Assembly (NCBI RefSeq): GCF_027570035.1
Contig: NZ_JAKMUU010000003.1
Span: 243,157 to 307,156 of the forward strand
Reading direction: 5' to 3'
Origin: Corynebacterium curieae
GTDB lineage: Bacteria; Actinomycetota; Actinomycetes; Mycobacteriales; Mycobacteriaceae
Length of the DNA stretch: 64,000 nt
Position numbers and translations under genes: made by a program. Below are positions 47,462-56,811 of this stretch, one piece after another (positions within the stretch are counted from its first letter, which is position 1; every line of letters begins with the position of its first letter). The notes under the pieces were generated by a model. The model saw only the letters and a program-made list of their open reading frames with translations, did not search any database and was not told the DNA's origin.

Positions 47462-47740
47462 TTATCGACGTCCCTTCTTGTCATCCTTGACGTGACCCTT
47501 AAAGGTCTTGGTTGGTGCAAACTCGCCCAGCTTGTGGCCGACCATGGAGTCCTCGATGAAGACCGGCACGTGCTTGCGGCCGTCATGGACGGCGAAGGTG
47601 TGACCGATGAAATCGGGGAGAATGGTCGAGCGGCGAGACCAGGTCTTGATGACCTGCTTGGTGCCTGCATCGTTCTGAGCATCCACCTTGTTGAGGAGGT
47701 GCTCATCGACGAACGGGCCCTTCTTAAGGCTGCGTGGCAT
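47462..47740 (-). CDS. rpsS: 30S ribosomal protein S19
   Basis: This head protein contacts A-site tRNA. It has 92 residues, starts [16 protein letters not shown] and contains [10 protein letters not shown]. Confidence 0.97.
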   Translation of the reverse strand: MPRSLKKGPFVDEHLLNKVDAQNDAGTKQVIKTWSRRSTILPDFIGHTFAVHDGRKHVPVFIEDSMVGHKLGEFAPTKTFKGHVKDDKKGRR

Positions 47741-47753
47741 TGTTTACCTCCTC

Positions 47754-48590
47754 TTAGCGCTTCTTGTTCGGGCGACGACGGCGCACGATCATGTTGTTGG
47801 AGTAACGGTTCGGGTTGCGGGTGCGACCCTCCTTGTGGCCCCATGGGGACACAGGATGGCGACCACCCGAGGTCTTGCCCTCACCACCACCGTGTGGGTG
47901 GTCAACCGGGTTCATAACGACACCGCGGACGGTCGGGCGTACGCCCTTCCAGCGCATGCGGCCGGCCTTGCCCCAGCGGATGTTCATCTGCTCGGCGTTG
48001 CCAACCTCACCAACGGTGGCGCGGCAACGGATGTCCACACGGCGGATTTCGGAAGACGGCATACGCAGAACTGCGTACTTGCCTTCCTTACCCAGCAGCT
48101 GAATGGAGGCACCAGCGGAGCGAGCCAGCTTAGCGCCAGCGCCCGGCTTGAGCTCAACAGCGTGGATGATGGAACCGGTCGGGATGTTGCGCAGCGGCAG
48201 ATTGTTGCCAACCTTGATGTCTGCGTTCGGGCCGGACTCGACGATGGTGCCCTGCTTCAGGCCCTTCGGGGCGATGATGTAGCGCTTCTCGCCATCAACG
48301 TAGTGAAGCAGCGCGATGTTTGCGGTGCGGTTCGGGTCGTACTCGATGTGAGCGACCTTTGCCGGGATGCCGTCCTTGTCGTTACGACGGAAGTCGATCA
48401 GACGGTAACGGCGCTTGTGGCCACCGCCGATGTGGCGGGTGGTGATGCGGCCGTAGTTGTTACGGCCACCAGTCTTGCTCAGCGGGCGCAGCAGGGACTT
48501 CTCCGGAGTAGAACGAGTGATCTCGTCAAACTCAGAAACGGAGGATGCGCGGCGACCCGGAGTTGTCGGCTTGTACTTGCGAATAGCCAT
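47754..48590 (-). CDS. rplB: 50S ribosomal protein L2
   Basis: L2 is needed for subunit joining and peptidyl transfer. The 278 residues include the essential histidine region in [14 protein letters not shown] near residues 225-238. Confidence 0.97.
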   Translation of the reverse strand: MAIRKYKPTTPGRRASSVSEFDEITRSTPEKSLLRPLSKTGGRNNYGRITTRHIGGGHKRRYRLIDFRRNDKDGIPAKVAHIEYDPNRTANIALLHYVDGEKRYIIAPKGLKQGTIVESGPNADIKVGNNLPLRNIPTGSIIHAVELKPGAGAKLARSAGASIQLLGKEGKYAVLRMPSSEIRRVDIRCRATVGEVGNAEQMNIRWGKAGRMRWKGVRPTVRGVVMNPVDHPHGGGEGKTSGGRHPVSPWGHKEGRTRNPNRYSNNMIVRRRRPNKKR

Positions 48591-48625
48591 AATTCTTCCT
48601 TTTCCTTTCGGCTCTCCGGTGGCGC

Positions 48626-48928
48626 TTAAGCGCCGCCGCCGAAGACGTCGATGGAGTCGCTGCCTTCACGGAGCGTCACGTATGCACGCTTGGTGGACTT
48701 GCGCTGGCCGTAACCGGTGCGGGTGCGCTTACGCTTGCCTGCACGGTTCACGGTGTTCACGGAGTCGACCTTTACGTCAAAGATCTGCTCTACGGCATCT
48801 TTAATCTGGGACTTATTGGAGTCCGTGGAGACATAGAACGTGTACACGTTCTGCTCCATCAGACCGTAGGACTTCTCGGATACAACCGGAGCGATGATGA
48901 TATCGCGTGGGTTAGAAATCTTAGCCAT
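48626..48928 (-). CDS. rplW: 50S ribosomal protein L23
   Basis: L23 is the docking site for trigger factor and SRP at the tunnel exit. It has 100 residues, with [11 protein letters not shown] near the start and [15 protein letters not shown] later. Its start overlaps the rplD stop by one base. Confidence 0.97.
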   Translation of the reverse strand: MAKISNPRDIIIAPVVSEKSYGLMEQNVYTFYVSTDSNKSQIKDAVEQIFDVKVDSVNTVNRAGKRKRTRTGYGQRKSTKRAYVTLREGSDSIDVFGGGA

Positions 48929-49581
48929 TAGTTCTCCTCCTTATCCGCGCCGGTTGCGCGGTTGATGAAGGTGTGTAGCGCCTCAACGGAGAACACAACG
49001 TCATCGGAGTAGAGAACGTCGTAGGTGTTGAGCTGGCCAGCGTCCAGGATCTGAACGTTAGGCAGGTTATTAGCGCTACGACGAGCATTGATGTCCTCGC
49101 GGCCGATGACCAGCAGCACGTTCTTGCGCTCGGTCAGGGATTCGAGGAAGGCCTTAGCCGACTTGGTGGACGGCTTCTGGCCCGGTACGAGCTCTTCGAT
49201 GACGTGGATGCGCTCGTTGCGAGCACGGTCAGACAGTGCACCGAAGAGAGCAGCCTTGATCATCTTCTTAGGGGTGCGCTGTGCGTAGTCGCGCGGCTGT
49301 GGGCCATGGACGGTGCCGCCACCGGTGTAGTGCGGTGCGCGGATGGAGCCCTGGCGTGCACGGCCGGTGCCCTTCTGGCGGAAAGGCTTGCGACCACCAC
49401 CACGGACGTCGCCGCGGGTCTTGGTTGCGTGGGTGCCCTGGCGTGCAGCAGCAAGCTGAGCGTTAACAACCTGGTGCATCAAAGCAATGGATGCCTCGGT
49501 GTCAAAGATTTCAGCTGGCAGGTCTACAGAGCCGTTGGTCTTACCCTCGGAAGTGTGGACGTCTAGCTTGAGGTTGCTCAT
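48928..49581 (-). CDS. rplD: 50S ribosomal protein L4
   Basis: This 217-residue tunnel protein carries the long RNA-binding loop [20 protein letters not shown] (about 60-79). In enterics L4 represses the S10 operon; here that would require the long leader upstream of rpsJ. The start overlaps rplC by four bases (ATGA). Confidence 0.97.
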   Translation of the reverse strand: MSNLKLDVHTSEGKTNGSVDLPAEIFDTEASIALMHQVVNAQLAAARQGTHATKTRGDVRGGGRKPFRQKGTGRARQGSIRAPHYTGGGTVHGPQPRDYAQRTPKKMIKAALFGALSDRARNERIHVIEELVPGQKPSTKSAKAFLESLTERKNVLLVIGREDINARRSANNLPNVQILDAGQLNTYDVLYSDDVVFSVEALHTFINRATGADKEEN

Positions 49582-50234
49582 GCGTGTGCACCGCCCTTCA
49601 CTGCGGTCTTAACGGTGACGAGGCCGCCGCGCGCACCAGGGATAGCACCCTTGATGAGCAGCAGGTTGGACTCGGCATCGATTTTCTGAATCTTCAGGTT
49701 CTGGGTGGTCACGCGGTCGTGGCCCATACGGCCAGCCATGCGCTTGCCCTTGAAGACGCGGCCCGGGGTAGCAGCGCCGCCGATGCCGCCGACGCGGCGG
49801 TGAGCGGCCTGGTTACCGTGAGCTGCGCCCTGGCCTGCGAAGCCGTGGCGCTTCATGGCGCCGGCGTAGCCGTGGCCCTTGGTCTTGCCGGTGACGTCAA
49901 CGAAGGAGATGCCCTCGAAGATGTCTACCTTGACCTCTTGGCCAACCTCGTATGCAGAGGTGTCGTCCATGCGGATTTCCGCAACGTGACGGCGCGGGGT
50001 GACGCCAGCCTTCTTGAAGTGTCCACCAACCGGCTTATTTGCCTTGCGTGGGTCGATTTCGCCAAAGGCGATCTGGATGGCGCTGTAGCCATCGGTTTCG
50101 GGGGTGCGAATCTGGGTGACAACGCATGGCCCTGCCTCGACGACGGTAACCGGTACAACGCGGTTGTCCTCGTCGAAGACCTGGGTCATGCCGAGCTTCT
50201 TGCCCAGAATGCCCTTGATCTCGTTTTCACTCAT
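49578..50234 (-). CDS. rplC: 50S ribosomal protein L3
   Basis: L3 organises the peptidyl transferase centre. The 218 residues have [13 protein letters not shown] at the start and the extended loop with [21 protein letters not shown] near 130-150. Confidence 0.97.
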   Translation of the reverse strand: MSENEIKGILGKKLGMTQVFDEDNRVVPVTVVEAGPCVVTQIRTPETDGYSAIQIAFGEIDPRKANKPVGGHFKKAGVTPRRHVAEIRMDDTSAYEVGQEVKVDIFEGISFVDVTGKTKGHGYAGAMKRHGFAGQGAAHGNQAAHRRVGGIGGAATPGRVFKGKRMAGRMGHDRVTTQNLKIQKIDAESNLLLIKGAIPGARGGLVTVKTAVKGGAHA

Positions 50235-50257
50235 TATTTGTTCTCCACCAAAGTCGC

Positions 50258-50563
50258 TTACTGGATGTTCACGTCGACGCTTGCCGGAAGATCGATGCGC
50301 ATGAGAGCATCAACGGTCTTCGGGGTTGGGTCGAGAATGTCGATCAGGCGCTTGTGAGTGCGCATCTCGAAGTGCTCGCGAGAGTCCTTGTACTTGTGCG
50401 GAGAACGAATAACTGCATATACGTTCTTCTCGGTTGGGAGCGGCACTGGGCCAACTACACGAGCACCGGTACGGGTAACGGTTTCGACGATCTTCTTTGC
50501 AGAAGCGTCGATAGCTTCGTGGTCATAGGCCTTCAGCCGAATGCGGATTTTTTGTCCCGCCAC
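50258..50563 (-). CDS. rpsJ: 30S ribosomal protein S10
   Basis: S10 is part of the 30S head and, as NusE, of transcription antitermination complexes. It has 101 residues, starts [15 protein letters not shown] and opens the eleven-gene S10 operon. Confidence 0.97.
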   Translation of the reverse strand: MAGQKIRIRLKAYDHEAIDASAKKIVETVTRTGARVVGPVPLPTEKNVYAVIRSPHKYKDSREHFEMRTHKRLIDILDPTPKTVDALMRIDLPASVDVNIQ

Positions 50564-51076
50564 GCTTATCCTCTTCCTCGCTTCCCCACTTTCACATTCC
50601 CGGCGTTTCCGGGGCGTGAAGCGGTGGGAAATTGCTTCTCGATTTCTCTATAACGTTGTCCGGGCTTGGGGCCTGACACAACGCCAGTGGTCTGACTGTC
50701 ATGACGACCAAGAGTTGCGGTACATGGCAAGTGCCAGAACGCAGTGCTCTCGACGGGGTACAAGACCCGAAGTCAAAGTATTGTGAAGAGGACGGTTTTC
50801 ACGCATTACACGTGGAGGGTGTCCAATTCGTCTACTGCCGCTGTTTATTTGCCATGCCCCTTCTCCGGTCCATCTTCTCGGGGTGTCACTGCTCTAACGC
50901 GGACCTAGCCCGATCGGATGACCTTCCAGTCAATGCCTCAGGTTTCCCTAAAGCATGGCGACAACGAAGGTGTCATGTTCGCTTTACCAGCTCAGCGTCT
51001 CCCCGAGGCTGTGCTTGGCGACGTCCGCCGCTAGCACCGAAGCTCGGTTCTCGCTGCCCTGTTAAAGCAACCTTTG

Positions 51077-51107
51077 TATTTAAGCACGTTGGGCTGCAGT
51101 TTTTCAA
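51077..51107 (-). promoter_or_regulatory. Candidate S10 operon promoter
   Basis: The minus strand has TTGAAA, 19 bases, TAAATA. The -35 region GGTTTGAAAAACTGC is almost the same as the one in the tuf promoter, which supports the call; the spacing is a little long. Confidence 0.45.
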
Positions 51108-51207
51108 ACCGCACATGAAACCGTGCCAAAAATCACGTTTTGGAAAATTTTGTTGTCCCGCACCCCACGTTTGCCGAAGAAGTATCTAAGCTCGGAGGCA
51201 ATGGCCT

Positions 51208-51222
51208 AGGACAATTTGTCCT
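51208..51222. repeat. Inverted repeat upstream of asp23 gene
   Basis: AGGACAA-T-TTGTCCT is a perfect 7-base-arm repeat about 60 bases before the asp23 start, followed by an AT-rich stretch (TAGATATCTAAATAT) that may hold the -10. This is a candidate operator. Confidence 0.4.
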
Positions 51223-51281
51223 GCCTAGATATCTAAATATCGCGTTCATGCATCACCCTACAAAGAAAGGCGCAATCGCCC

Positions 51282-51761
51282 ATGTCCGAGAACAAGACTC
51301 CTGCACAAAACACCGAGAATCAGGTTCCTGGCTCCGAGGAGCGCGAGGTCAATAAAAACCTGGAGACGCAGTACGGCACCACCACCATCGATGACGTCGT
51401 CGTCTCCAAAATTGCCGGCATTGCTGCCCGCGAGGTTTCCGGCGTGGTTTCTTTGGGCGGCGGTGGTGCCCGCATGATCGGCAATATCCGTGAGTCCTTT
51501 GGCGCTTCCGAAGATGTTCGCCAAGGCGTAGACGTAGAGGTAGCTGAAGGCACCGCTCGCATCGAGATCGCCATCACCGCGGAATATGGCGTAGCCATCC
51601 ACGAGCTCGCTGAGGCTATCCGCCGCAACATCATGAATGCGGTAGAGCGCATGACCGGTTTGAGCGTTGAGCGCGTGGACGTTGTTGTCCACGACGTCAA
51701 ACTTCCGAAGGAAGAGGCCGAGGCTGAGGATCAGGCCGCTTTGAACCAAGGTCAGGCTTAA
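51282..51761 (+). CDS. Asp23/Gls24 family envelope stress protein
   Basis: The 159-residue cytosolic protein of the alkaline-shock family has GTTTIDDVVVSKIAGIAAREVSGVVSL at about 31-57 and AEYGVAIHELAEAIRRNI near 106-123, the two family signatures. The ends are charged and disordered. In Staphylococcus Asp23 coats the inner membrane through the anchor AmaP. Here it leads a six-gene cluster that includes AmaP-like membrane proteins, so a similar membrane-associated role is likely. Confidence 0.9.
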   Translation: MSENKTPAQNTENQVPGSEEREVNKNLETQYGTTTIDDVVVSKIAGIAAREVSGVVSLGGGGARMIGNIRESFGASEDVRQGVDVEVAEGTARIEIAITAEYGVAIHELAEAIRRNIMNAVERMTGLSVERVDVVVHDVKLPKEEAEAEDQAALNQGQA

Positions 51762-51766
51762 GCCCA

Positions 51767-52114
51767 ATGTCTGAACCCCGAGCACGTTTTGAGCTCGAGG
51801 TAAGCCACGCACGTGCTATTGCGGAGGCAGTCCAGCAGGTTCGCGGCGTCGCCGAGCTCGACGGCGGTTCGTTTGGTTCGGTGAGCTTGTACTTTCCAGG
51901 CGAGCGCATCACCGGCATGCGGCAGCCAAATCCACGCGATGACCGCCACCTGCAGATCAATATCCGCGTCGATATCAGCGCCGCGCCGGATCTATACGCC
52001 CTAGCAGAGGATATTCGGTCTGCCGCTCGCGGGGCTTGTCCCGAGCTCCAGCGCATCGACGTTGAGTTTTCTGACGCCGTAGATGGCTTATCCGCTGCTC
52101 CATCGAAGGAATAG
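51767..52114 (+). CDS. Small Asp23-cluster protein, unknown
   Basis: A 115-residue soluble protein. It contains SHARAIAEAVQQVRGVAELDGGSFG and an INIRVDISAAPDLYALAEDIR stretch, a helix-strand pattern reminiscent of a divergent Asp23 fold. There is no signal or membrane helix. It starts six bases after the Asp23 gene. Confidence 0.7.
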   Translation: MSEPRARFELEVSHARAIAEAVQQVRGVAELDGGSFGSVSLYFPGERITGMRQPNPRDDRHLQINIRVDISAAPDLYALAEDIRSAARGACPELQRIDVEFSDAVDGLSAAPSKE

Positions 52115-52117
52115 ATA

Positions 52118-52312
52118 ATGAAGAATTACACCACTTTGGGCATCATTTCCGGCCTCATTCTTGCCTTCTTTTTGTACCTAGGCTGGGGCCCTACCTTGCT
52201 CGCCGTACTCCTTGCTGCCATTGGCGGAATTGTGGGAGCACACTTTGATGGCCGTATCGATCTCACCACTGTGTGGAATGGCCTCATTGGTAAGGAGAAA
52301 GGCCAAGGTTAA
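52118..52312 (+). CDS. Small two-helix membrane protein (DUF2273-like)
   Basis: A protein of 64 residues with two membrane helices (about 5-22 and 24-42, TTLGIISGLILAFFLYLGWGPTLL...) and a short cytosolic end (WNGLIGKEKGQG). DUF2273 proteins of this size accompany Asp23 genes in Gram-positives. The stop overlaps the next start (TAATG). Confidence 0.75.
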   Translation: MKNYTTLGIISGLILAFFLYLGWGPTLLAVLLAAIGGIVGAHFDGRIDLTTVWNGLIGKEKGQG

Positions 52313-53244
52313 TGACAGATAGTTCCACTCAGGGCCACACGCGTATCTCGCTGCGGACCATGGAACACATCGTTACCGCCGCGATTGCTAGCGTGCCCGG
52401 CACTAAGGCCATTGAGGCCAAGCTAGCGGGCATCGGCGGCCGCGGTTTTCCACGGGTCTCGGTCCAAATGGACCCCGAGCGCGAGGTAGCTGCCGTCAAT
52501 GCCACCATCGGCGTGGTCTGGCCCTCGCCAGTAACCACGGTGGCCGAGCACACGCGGGCCGCCATCGCAGAGGCCATTGCCGCACACACCGGGTACTCCA
52601 CCACGCGCGTCAACGTCACCGTGGGCGGTTCCGTTCCCGGTACCCGCGTCACGGCGGCACAGGTAGAGCAGCGCCAAGGTGCTACTACCGTAGCGCCCCA
52701 TATCAAGCCTTCGCCCGTGTGGCAGCCGGTCACTGCGGACTCGGTAGACGTGCGCAGCATTGCTACCCCACATGAGACAGCGGTGCACCATATTGCTACC
52801 CCGAGCAACGATATCGCCGTGCGTTCTATTTCTGCCCCGCGCGAAGCCAAGGTTCGCAGCGTTTCTGCCAAACTTCCCGACCATCAGCTACGCGAAGTCT
52901 TTACCCCGCAGCCGGTGCGAGTGCGCAGCGTCGAGGCTCCGCGCCCGGCCAAACTGCTGCCTAGTGGTGAGGTTCGCCCGCTAGCAAAGAAAACAAAGGT
53001 ATCTACCCCGCGACCACTGCCGCTGCGCGAGATTGAGATTCGACATGAGTGGACCCCTCGCCGCGTGCAGGCGCCCAAGGCCGTGTCTCCACGAGAGGTA
53101 AATGTCCCGCGTCAGCAGCCACTCAAGCGCATCGAGATTACCTCGGCCAATCCTCGCTCGCTACATGTAAATGCACCGCGGCCCGAACCGTTGCGCGCGA
53201 TTTCCATCAACCCGTACCGCCCACAAGGAGGCAATAATGGCTGA
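52312..53244 (+). CDS. Asp23-type protein with long Pro/Arg repeat tail
   Basis: The first ~125 of 310 residues form an Asp23-like domain (TMEHIVTAAIASVPGTKAI near 15-33, HTRAAIAEAIAAHTGY near 83-98). The remaining ~185 residues are a degenerate repeat of roughly 11-14 residues built on VRS(I/V)(S/A/E)AP(R/H), for example VRSISAPREAK, VRSVEAPRPAK and LHVNAPRPEPLRAI. It is rich in Pro, Arg and Val and low in bulky hydrophobics, so probably extended. I know no named family for the tail. The end overlaps the next gene by eight bases. Confidence 0.7.
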   Translation: MTDSSTQGHTRISLRTMEHIVTAAIASVPGTKAIEAKLAGIGGRGFPRVSVQMDPEREVAAVNATIGVVWPSPVTTVAEHTRAAIAEAIAAHTGYSTTRVNVTVGGSVPGTRVTAAQVEQRQGATTVAPHIKPSPVWQPVTADSVDVRSIATPHETAVHHIATPSNDIAVRSISAPREAKVRSVSAKLPDHQLREVFTPQPVRVRSVEAPRPAKLLPSGEVRPLAKKTKVSTPRPLPLREIEIRHEWTPRRVQAPKAVSPREVNVPRQQPLKRIEITSANPRSLHVNAPRPEPLRAISINPYRPQGGNNG

Positions 53245-53803
53245 TCAGCATGCGCCAGCGCATTTTGGGCAACAACCCAAGGCTTCCCCGGCGGTGCGTA
53301 CTTGGGCCGTAATCTTGGGACTGCTATTGATTGCCGCGGGCATCGTCGGCGTGCGCGAGACCTGGCTGGTGGGTTCCGGTTCCGATGCGCAGTCTTGGGT
53401 ACAGCCGGTCCTTGACCTCATCGCGACCGAAGACCTCCAAACCTGGATGATTTGGGCCGGCGTTGGTGCCATCGTCGTAGGCCTCATCTTCGTCATCGCC
53501 GCACTCAAGACGCGGCGGACGACACACCTCCAGTTGGCTTCGGAAAGCGCCTCGATGTGGATGCGTCCAGTGGATATTGCTCGCGTGTCCTCAGCCACCG
53601 CTCGCCGCGTACCCGGTGTTGCCTCCGCGCAAACCTCGGCAGATAGCAAGACTGCGAAGGTCACCGTCCACGGCGATACCGATGACGCCGAGCTGCAAGG
53701 TCGGGTGGAGACCGCCGTGACACAGTGCCTGGCTCCCTTACAGAACCCGCCGCAGGTCATCGTCACCGTAGAGAAGATTCCGGAGTTGGATAATAATGTC
53801 TAG
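53237..53803 (+). CDS. DUF6286-like membrane protein of the Asp23 cluster
   Basis: I use ATG 53237 (MADQHAPAHFGQQ), preceded by AAGGAGG; codons upstream lie in the previous gene. The 188 residues have two membrane helices (about 22-41 and 70-90) and a C-terminal cytosolic domain (about 105-185) with an alpha/beta pattern like Asp23 and AmaP. It resembles the DUF6286 proteins found with Asp23 in actinobacteria and overlaps both neighbours by eight bases. Confidence 0.75.
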   Translation: MADQHAPAHFGQQPKASPAVRTWAVILGLLLIAAGIVGVRETWLVGSGSDAQSWVQPVLDLIATEDLQTWMIWAGVGAIVVGLIFVIAALKTRRTTHLQLASESASMWMRPVDIARVSSATARRVPGVASAQTSADSKTAKVTVHGDTDDAELQGRVETAVTQCLAPLQNPPQVIVTVEKIPELDNNV

Positions 53804-54371
53804 AAAGCTCGCGACCTTTGACCGCATCCTGCTTGGCCTGCTCGGAATCATCCTTATTGCCTTGGGCGTGTGGCCCATCCTGATTCATTTTGATGTGGAA
53901 TTTGCCAAATATTTGGCCCTGTGGGTGGATCACGATACGTGGAAGAGCTTGGCGGACAATGATTGGTGGGTCTGGGCGCTAGCCGGCGGCTCCGCTCTGC
54001 TCCTCATCATCGGGCTGTGGATCGTCGTGGCTAATCTGCGCCACCGCCGCTTCAACAATGTCGAATCTGCAGCATCGGATGATAAGGGGTCCATTACCAC
54101 CTCCATGAACGCTATCGCCGGTGCCGTAGCCCAAGACCTAGACTCCGTGAAGGGCGTAGAGCGAGTAGAACGCCTCGTGGCCTATGACCGCGCACGACCT
54201 ACGCTCCAGTACACGGTGACAGCGAATCCGGACACCCCGGTGGAGCGTCTTACTGACGCGGTGGAAACCAATGAGCGCGATTTCCGCGCGGCATTTCCAG
54301 ACGCTGATTTGGATACCATCTACAAGCTGCAGTTCAGCAAGGTAGGCCCAATGAAGGATCTATCCGAATAA
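53796..54371 (+). CDS. AmaP-like membrane anchor protein
   Basis: The 191-residue protein has two N-terminal membrane helices (about 10-30 and 58-80) and then a cytosolic domain (GSITTSMNAIAGAVAQDLDSVKGVERVERL). The layout is that of AmaP, which anchors Asp23 to the membrane. It is the last gene of the cluster; its end overlaps the convergent gene at 54360 by 12 bases. Confidence 0.75.
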   Translation: MSRKLATFDRILLGLLGIILIALGVWPILIHFDVEFAKYLALWVDHDTWKSLADNDWWVWALAGGSALLLIIGLWIVVANLRHRRFNNVESAASDDKGSITTSMNAIAGAVAQDLDSVKGVERVERLVAYDRARPTLQYTVTANPDTPVERLTDAVETNERDFRAAFPDADLDTIYKLQFSKVGPMKDLSE

Positions 54372-55058
54372 CGGATTCGGAGTTTCTGCCACCAAGATAT
54401 CCTTGATGGCCCCAAAGCGGGCCAACTCGCCGCCCCCGAGGATCATTTTTAGATCCTCTCCGGGGCCGCATTGTTCTATGTGTTGCCAAGAATAGTCTTG
54501 GCGGGAAACGCGGCGATTTTCCTTGGCAAATATGTGCAGGCCGTGATCGAGAACACCAATAGCCTCGCAGAAGCGAATAATAAAGACATAATCACCGAGA
54601 CTCTGCCGCTTGAGGCCTTCGAGGTCGGGGCGCTCGGTGCTAAGCCGCATGAGGCTGGAGACTACTCCGAAGCGGTGTTCAAACCCCTCCGTATCACGAA
54701 TGGTAAAGGGGCGGCCGGGGCCAGTTGGCCGGATCGAATCATAGGCCCACACCACGGGCTGGGTATCGGGCCGACGCACAATGATGTGCGTGGGAGTGGC
54801 GGTAATGCGGTAAGTGGGGGCGTCGGCAAGCACGAGCCATTCCCCCGCCGCAATCCGGCCGCCCTCCAAGGGCAAGAGAGGCGGGTGAACGCCTGCTTGG
54901 CGCTCCAATTCCGCTACCAGCTCCGCATCGCTCGCGCCCCAACCAATTCCTCGATTAGCCAGCATGGCAAAGAAGGTGGGAAGGCTCAGATCAGGTTGGC
55001 CCTCCCATGCGCGGCGGAGGGACTCGAGGGTGGGGTCGATGCGAGTGGGGTCATCCAT
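54360..55058 (-). CDS. Hypothetical cytosolic protein
   Basis: From ATG 55058 the product has 232 residues (MDDPTRIDPTLESLRRAW start). The frame further upstream to 55181 is unlikely, because TATAGT lies only ten bases before this ATG and fits a -10 for a nearly leaderless transcript. The N-terminal part is helical (LPTFFAMLANRGIGWGASDAELVAELER). The rest is beta-rich with WLVLADAPTYRITATPTHIIVRRP. No family is recognised and there are no membrane helices. Confidence 0.7.
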   Translation of the reverse strand: MDDPTRIDPTLESLRRAWEGQPDLSLPTFFAMLANRGIGWGASDAELVAELERQAGVHPPLLPLEGGRIAAGEWLVLADAPTYRITATPTHIIVRRPDTQPVVWAYDSIRPTGPGRPFTIRDTEGFEHRFGVVSSLMRLSTERPDLEGLKRQSLGDYVFIIRFCEAIGVLDHGLHIFAKENRRVSRQDYSWQHIEQCGPGEDLKMILGGGELARFGAIKDILVAETPNPLFG

Positions 55059-55162
55059 ACCCCTACAGACTATACCGGCCCAGGGATACCGGGCCCATGA
55101 CAGTCCAGAAGAACCGTACGGACGGCAGAAACACCTTATAGGGCGAGCATGAATTAAAGAAC

Positions 55163-55195
55163 AAAAACCCGCCCCACCCAAAGGTGAAGCGGATT
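55163..55195 (-). terminator. Terminator after tuf
   Basis: On the minus strand AATCCGCTTCACC pairs with GGTGGGGCGGGTT around TTT and runs into TTTTTG. Confidence 0.8.
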
Positions 55196-55231
55196 CTTTT
55201 AAAGCTCTACTGAGCGGTTACAGGGTATCGA

Positions 55232-56422
55232 TTACTCGATAACCTTGGTAACGCGGCCAGCGCCGACGGTGCGGGAGCCCTCGCGGATAGCGAAGCGCAG
55301 GCCCTCGTCCATAGCGACCGGCTGGATGAGCTCAACGGACATATCAACGTTGTCGCCAGGCATAACCATCTCGGTGCCCTCTGGCAGGTGAACAACACCG
55401 GTAACGTCCGTGGTACGGAAGTAGAACTGCGGACGGTAGTTGTTCATGAACGGGGTGTGGCGGCCGCCCTCGTCCTTCTTCAGGACGTAGACGGAACCCT
55501 CGAACTTGGTGTGCGGGGTGTAAGCGCCCGGCTTGATAACAACCTGGCCACGTTCAACGTCCTCACGCTTGGTACCACGCAGAAGCAGACCACAGTTGTC
55601 GCCAGCCTCGGTGTAGTCCATCATCTTGCGGAACATCTCGATACCGGTAACGGTGGTGTTCTGAGACTTGTCCTGGATACCGATGATCTCAACGTCCTCG
55701 TTGACGTTCAGACGGCCACGCTCAACACGGCCGGTAACAACGGTACCGCGGCCGGTAATGGTGAAGATGTCCTCGATAGGCATCAGGAACGGCTGGTCGG
55801 TAGCGCGCTCCGGATCCGGGATGGAGTTGTCGCAGGCTTCCATCAGGTCGACGACGGACTGTACCCACTTGTCATCGCCCTCGAGGGCCTTCAGAGCGGA
55901 GATGTGAACGATAGGAGCTTCCTCATCGTAGTCCTGCTCTGCGAGCAGCTCACGGATCTCCATCTCAACGAGCTCGATGATTTCCTCATCATCAACCATG
56001 TCGCACTTGTTCAGTGCAACGAGGATGTAAGGAACGCCAACCTGGCGAGCGAGCAGAACGTGCTCGCGGGTCTGTGGCATCGGGCCATCGGTTGCAGCAA
56101 CAACCAGGATAGCGCCGTCCATCTGAGCAGCGCCGGTAATCATGTTCTTGATGTAGTCAGCGTGGCCCGGAGCGTCAACGTGTGCGTAGTGGCGCTTCGG
56201 GGTGGAGTACTCAACGTGGGAGATGTTGATGGTAATACCGCGCTCCTTCTCCTCAGGAGCCTTGTCGATCATGTCAAACGCGAATGCCTGGTTCTCCTCA
56301 GGGTACTGGTCAGCCAGAACCTTGGTGATCGCTGCGGTGGTGGTGGTCTTGCCGTGGTCGACGTGTCCGATGGTGCCGATGTTCACATGCGGCTTCGTAC
56401 GCTCGAACTTCTCCTTTGCCAC
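55232..56422 (-). CDS. tuf: Translation elongation factor Tu
   Basis: This GTPase delivers aminoacyl-tRNA to the ribosome. The 396 residues are complete: GHVDHGKTT (P-loop), the switch I/II regions [10 protein letters not shown] and [14 protein letters not shown], and the barrel domains. It is separated from fusA by its own promoter region. Confidence 0.98.
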   Translation of the reverse strand: MAKEKFERTKPHVNIGTIGHVDHGKTTTTAAITKVLADQYPEENQAFAFDMIDKAPEEKERGITINISHVEYSTPKRHYAHVDAPGHADYIKNMITGAAQMDGAILVVAATDGPMPQTREHVLLARQVGVPYILVALNKCDMVDDEEIIELVEMEIRELLAEQDYDEEAPIVHISALKALEGDDKWVQSVVDLMEACDNSIPDPERATDQPFLMPIEDIFTITGRGTVVTGRVERGRLNVNEDVEIIGIQDKSQNTTVTGIEMFRKMMDYTEAGDNCGLLLRGTKREDVERGQVVIKPGAYTPHTKFEGSVYVLKKDEGGRHTPFMNNYRPQFYFRTTDVTGVVHLPEGTEMVMPGDNVDMSVELIQPVAMDEGLRFAIREGSRTVGAGRVTKVIE

Positions 56423-56552
56423 TGTATGTCCTCCTGGACTATATGGTGGCTACGACCTTCGCAGCCACGTGGTTGACAGTTGTCATTGGCACCCGACCCA
56501 CAGTCAGTGGGGCAAAGCGCTAATGACGCTTTCTTTACGTGCCAGTTACACG

Positions 56553-56581
56553 ATCCTAGATTTATGTCGCAGTTTTTTCAA
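56553..56581 (-). promoter_or_regulatory. tuf promoter
   Basis: TTGAAA, exactly 17 bases, TAGGAT on the minus strand, about 130 bases before the tuf start. In the rest of the 389-base gap (56423-56811) I see a GC hairpin (CCCGCC/GGCGGG near 56735-56752) after fusA but no gene. Confidence 0.75.
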
Positions 56582-56811
56582 ACCGCCATTATAGGAGGTA
56601 ACCCCGCGAAAAATCGCGGCCATTTCCCTCGACAAGAATCTTTTTAAAGGATCCTGGGAGGGTAACGGCCGGCTCAATTCACAACCTAGAAACCAAGCTG
56701 CAAACTCAGCCCGCCGCTACCCTGGCCCAGTTTCCCGCCCCGCGGCGGGTCTGGCATCTACTGGCGAAGATTACCAGCCCGAACAAACCGCGGAAGAGAC
56801 GGGGCTAACTC

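Larger units (their letters stand above)
50564..51281. other. Divergent gap: long S10 leader and asp23 control region
   Basis: These 718 bases separate rpsJ (minus) from the asp23 gene (plus). The best S10 promoter candidate is at 51077-51107, which implies a leader of roughly 500 nt. The asp23 side holds a 15-base inverted repeat at 51208-51222. No open frame here looks coding. Confidence 0.45.

Noticed and set aside
45927..50357. Several long plus-strand frames (for example 45927-47069, 47688-48629, 49584-50357) across the S10 operon
   Set aside because: All are complementary to conserved ribosomal protein genes and have Leu/Val/Ala/Asp-rich sequence typical of reverse-complement shadows.
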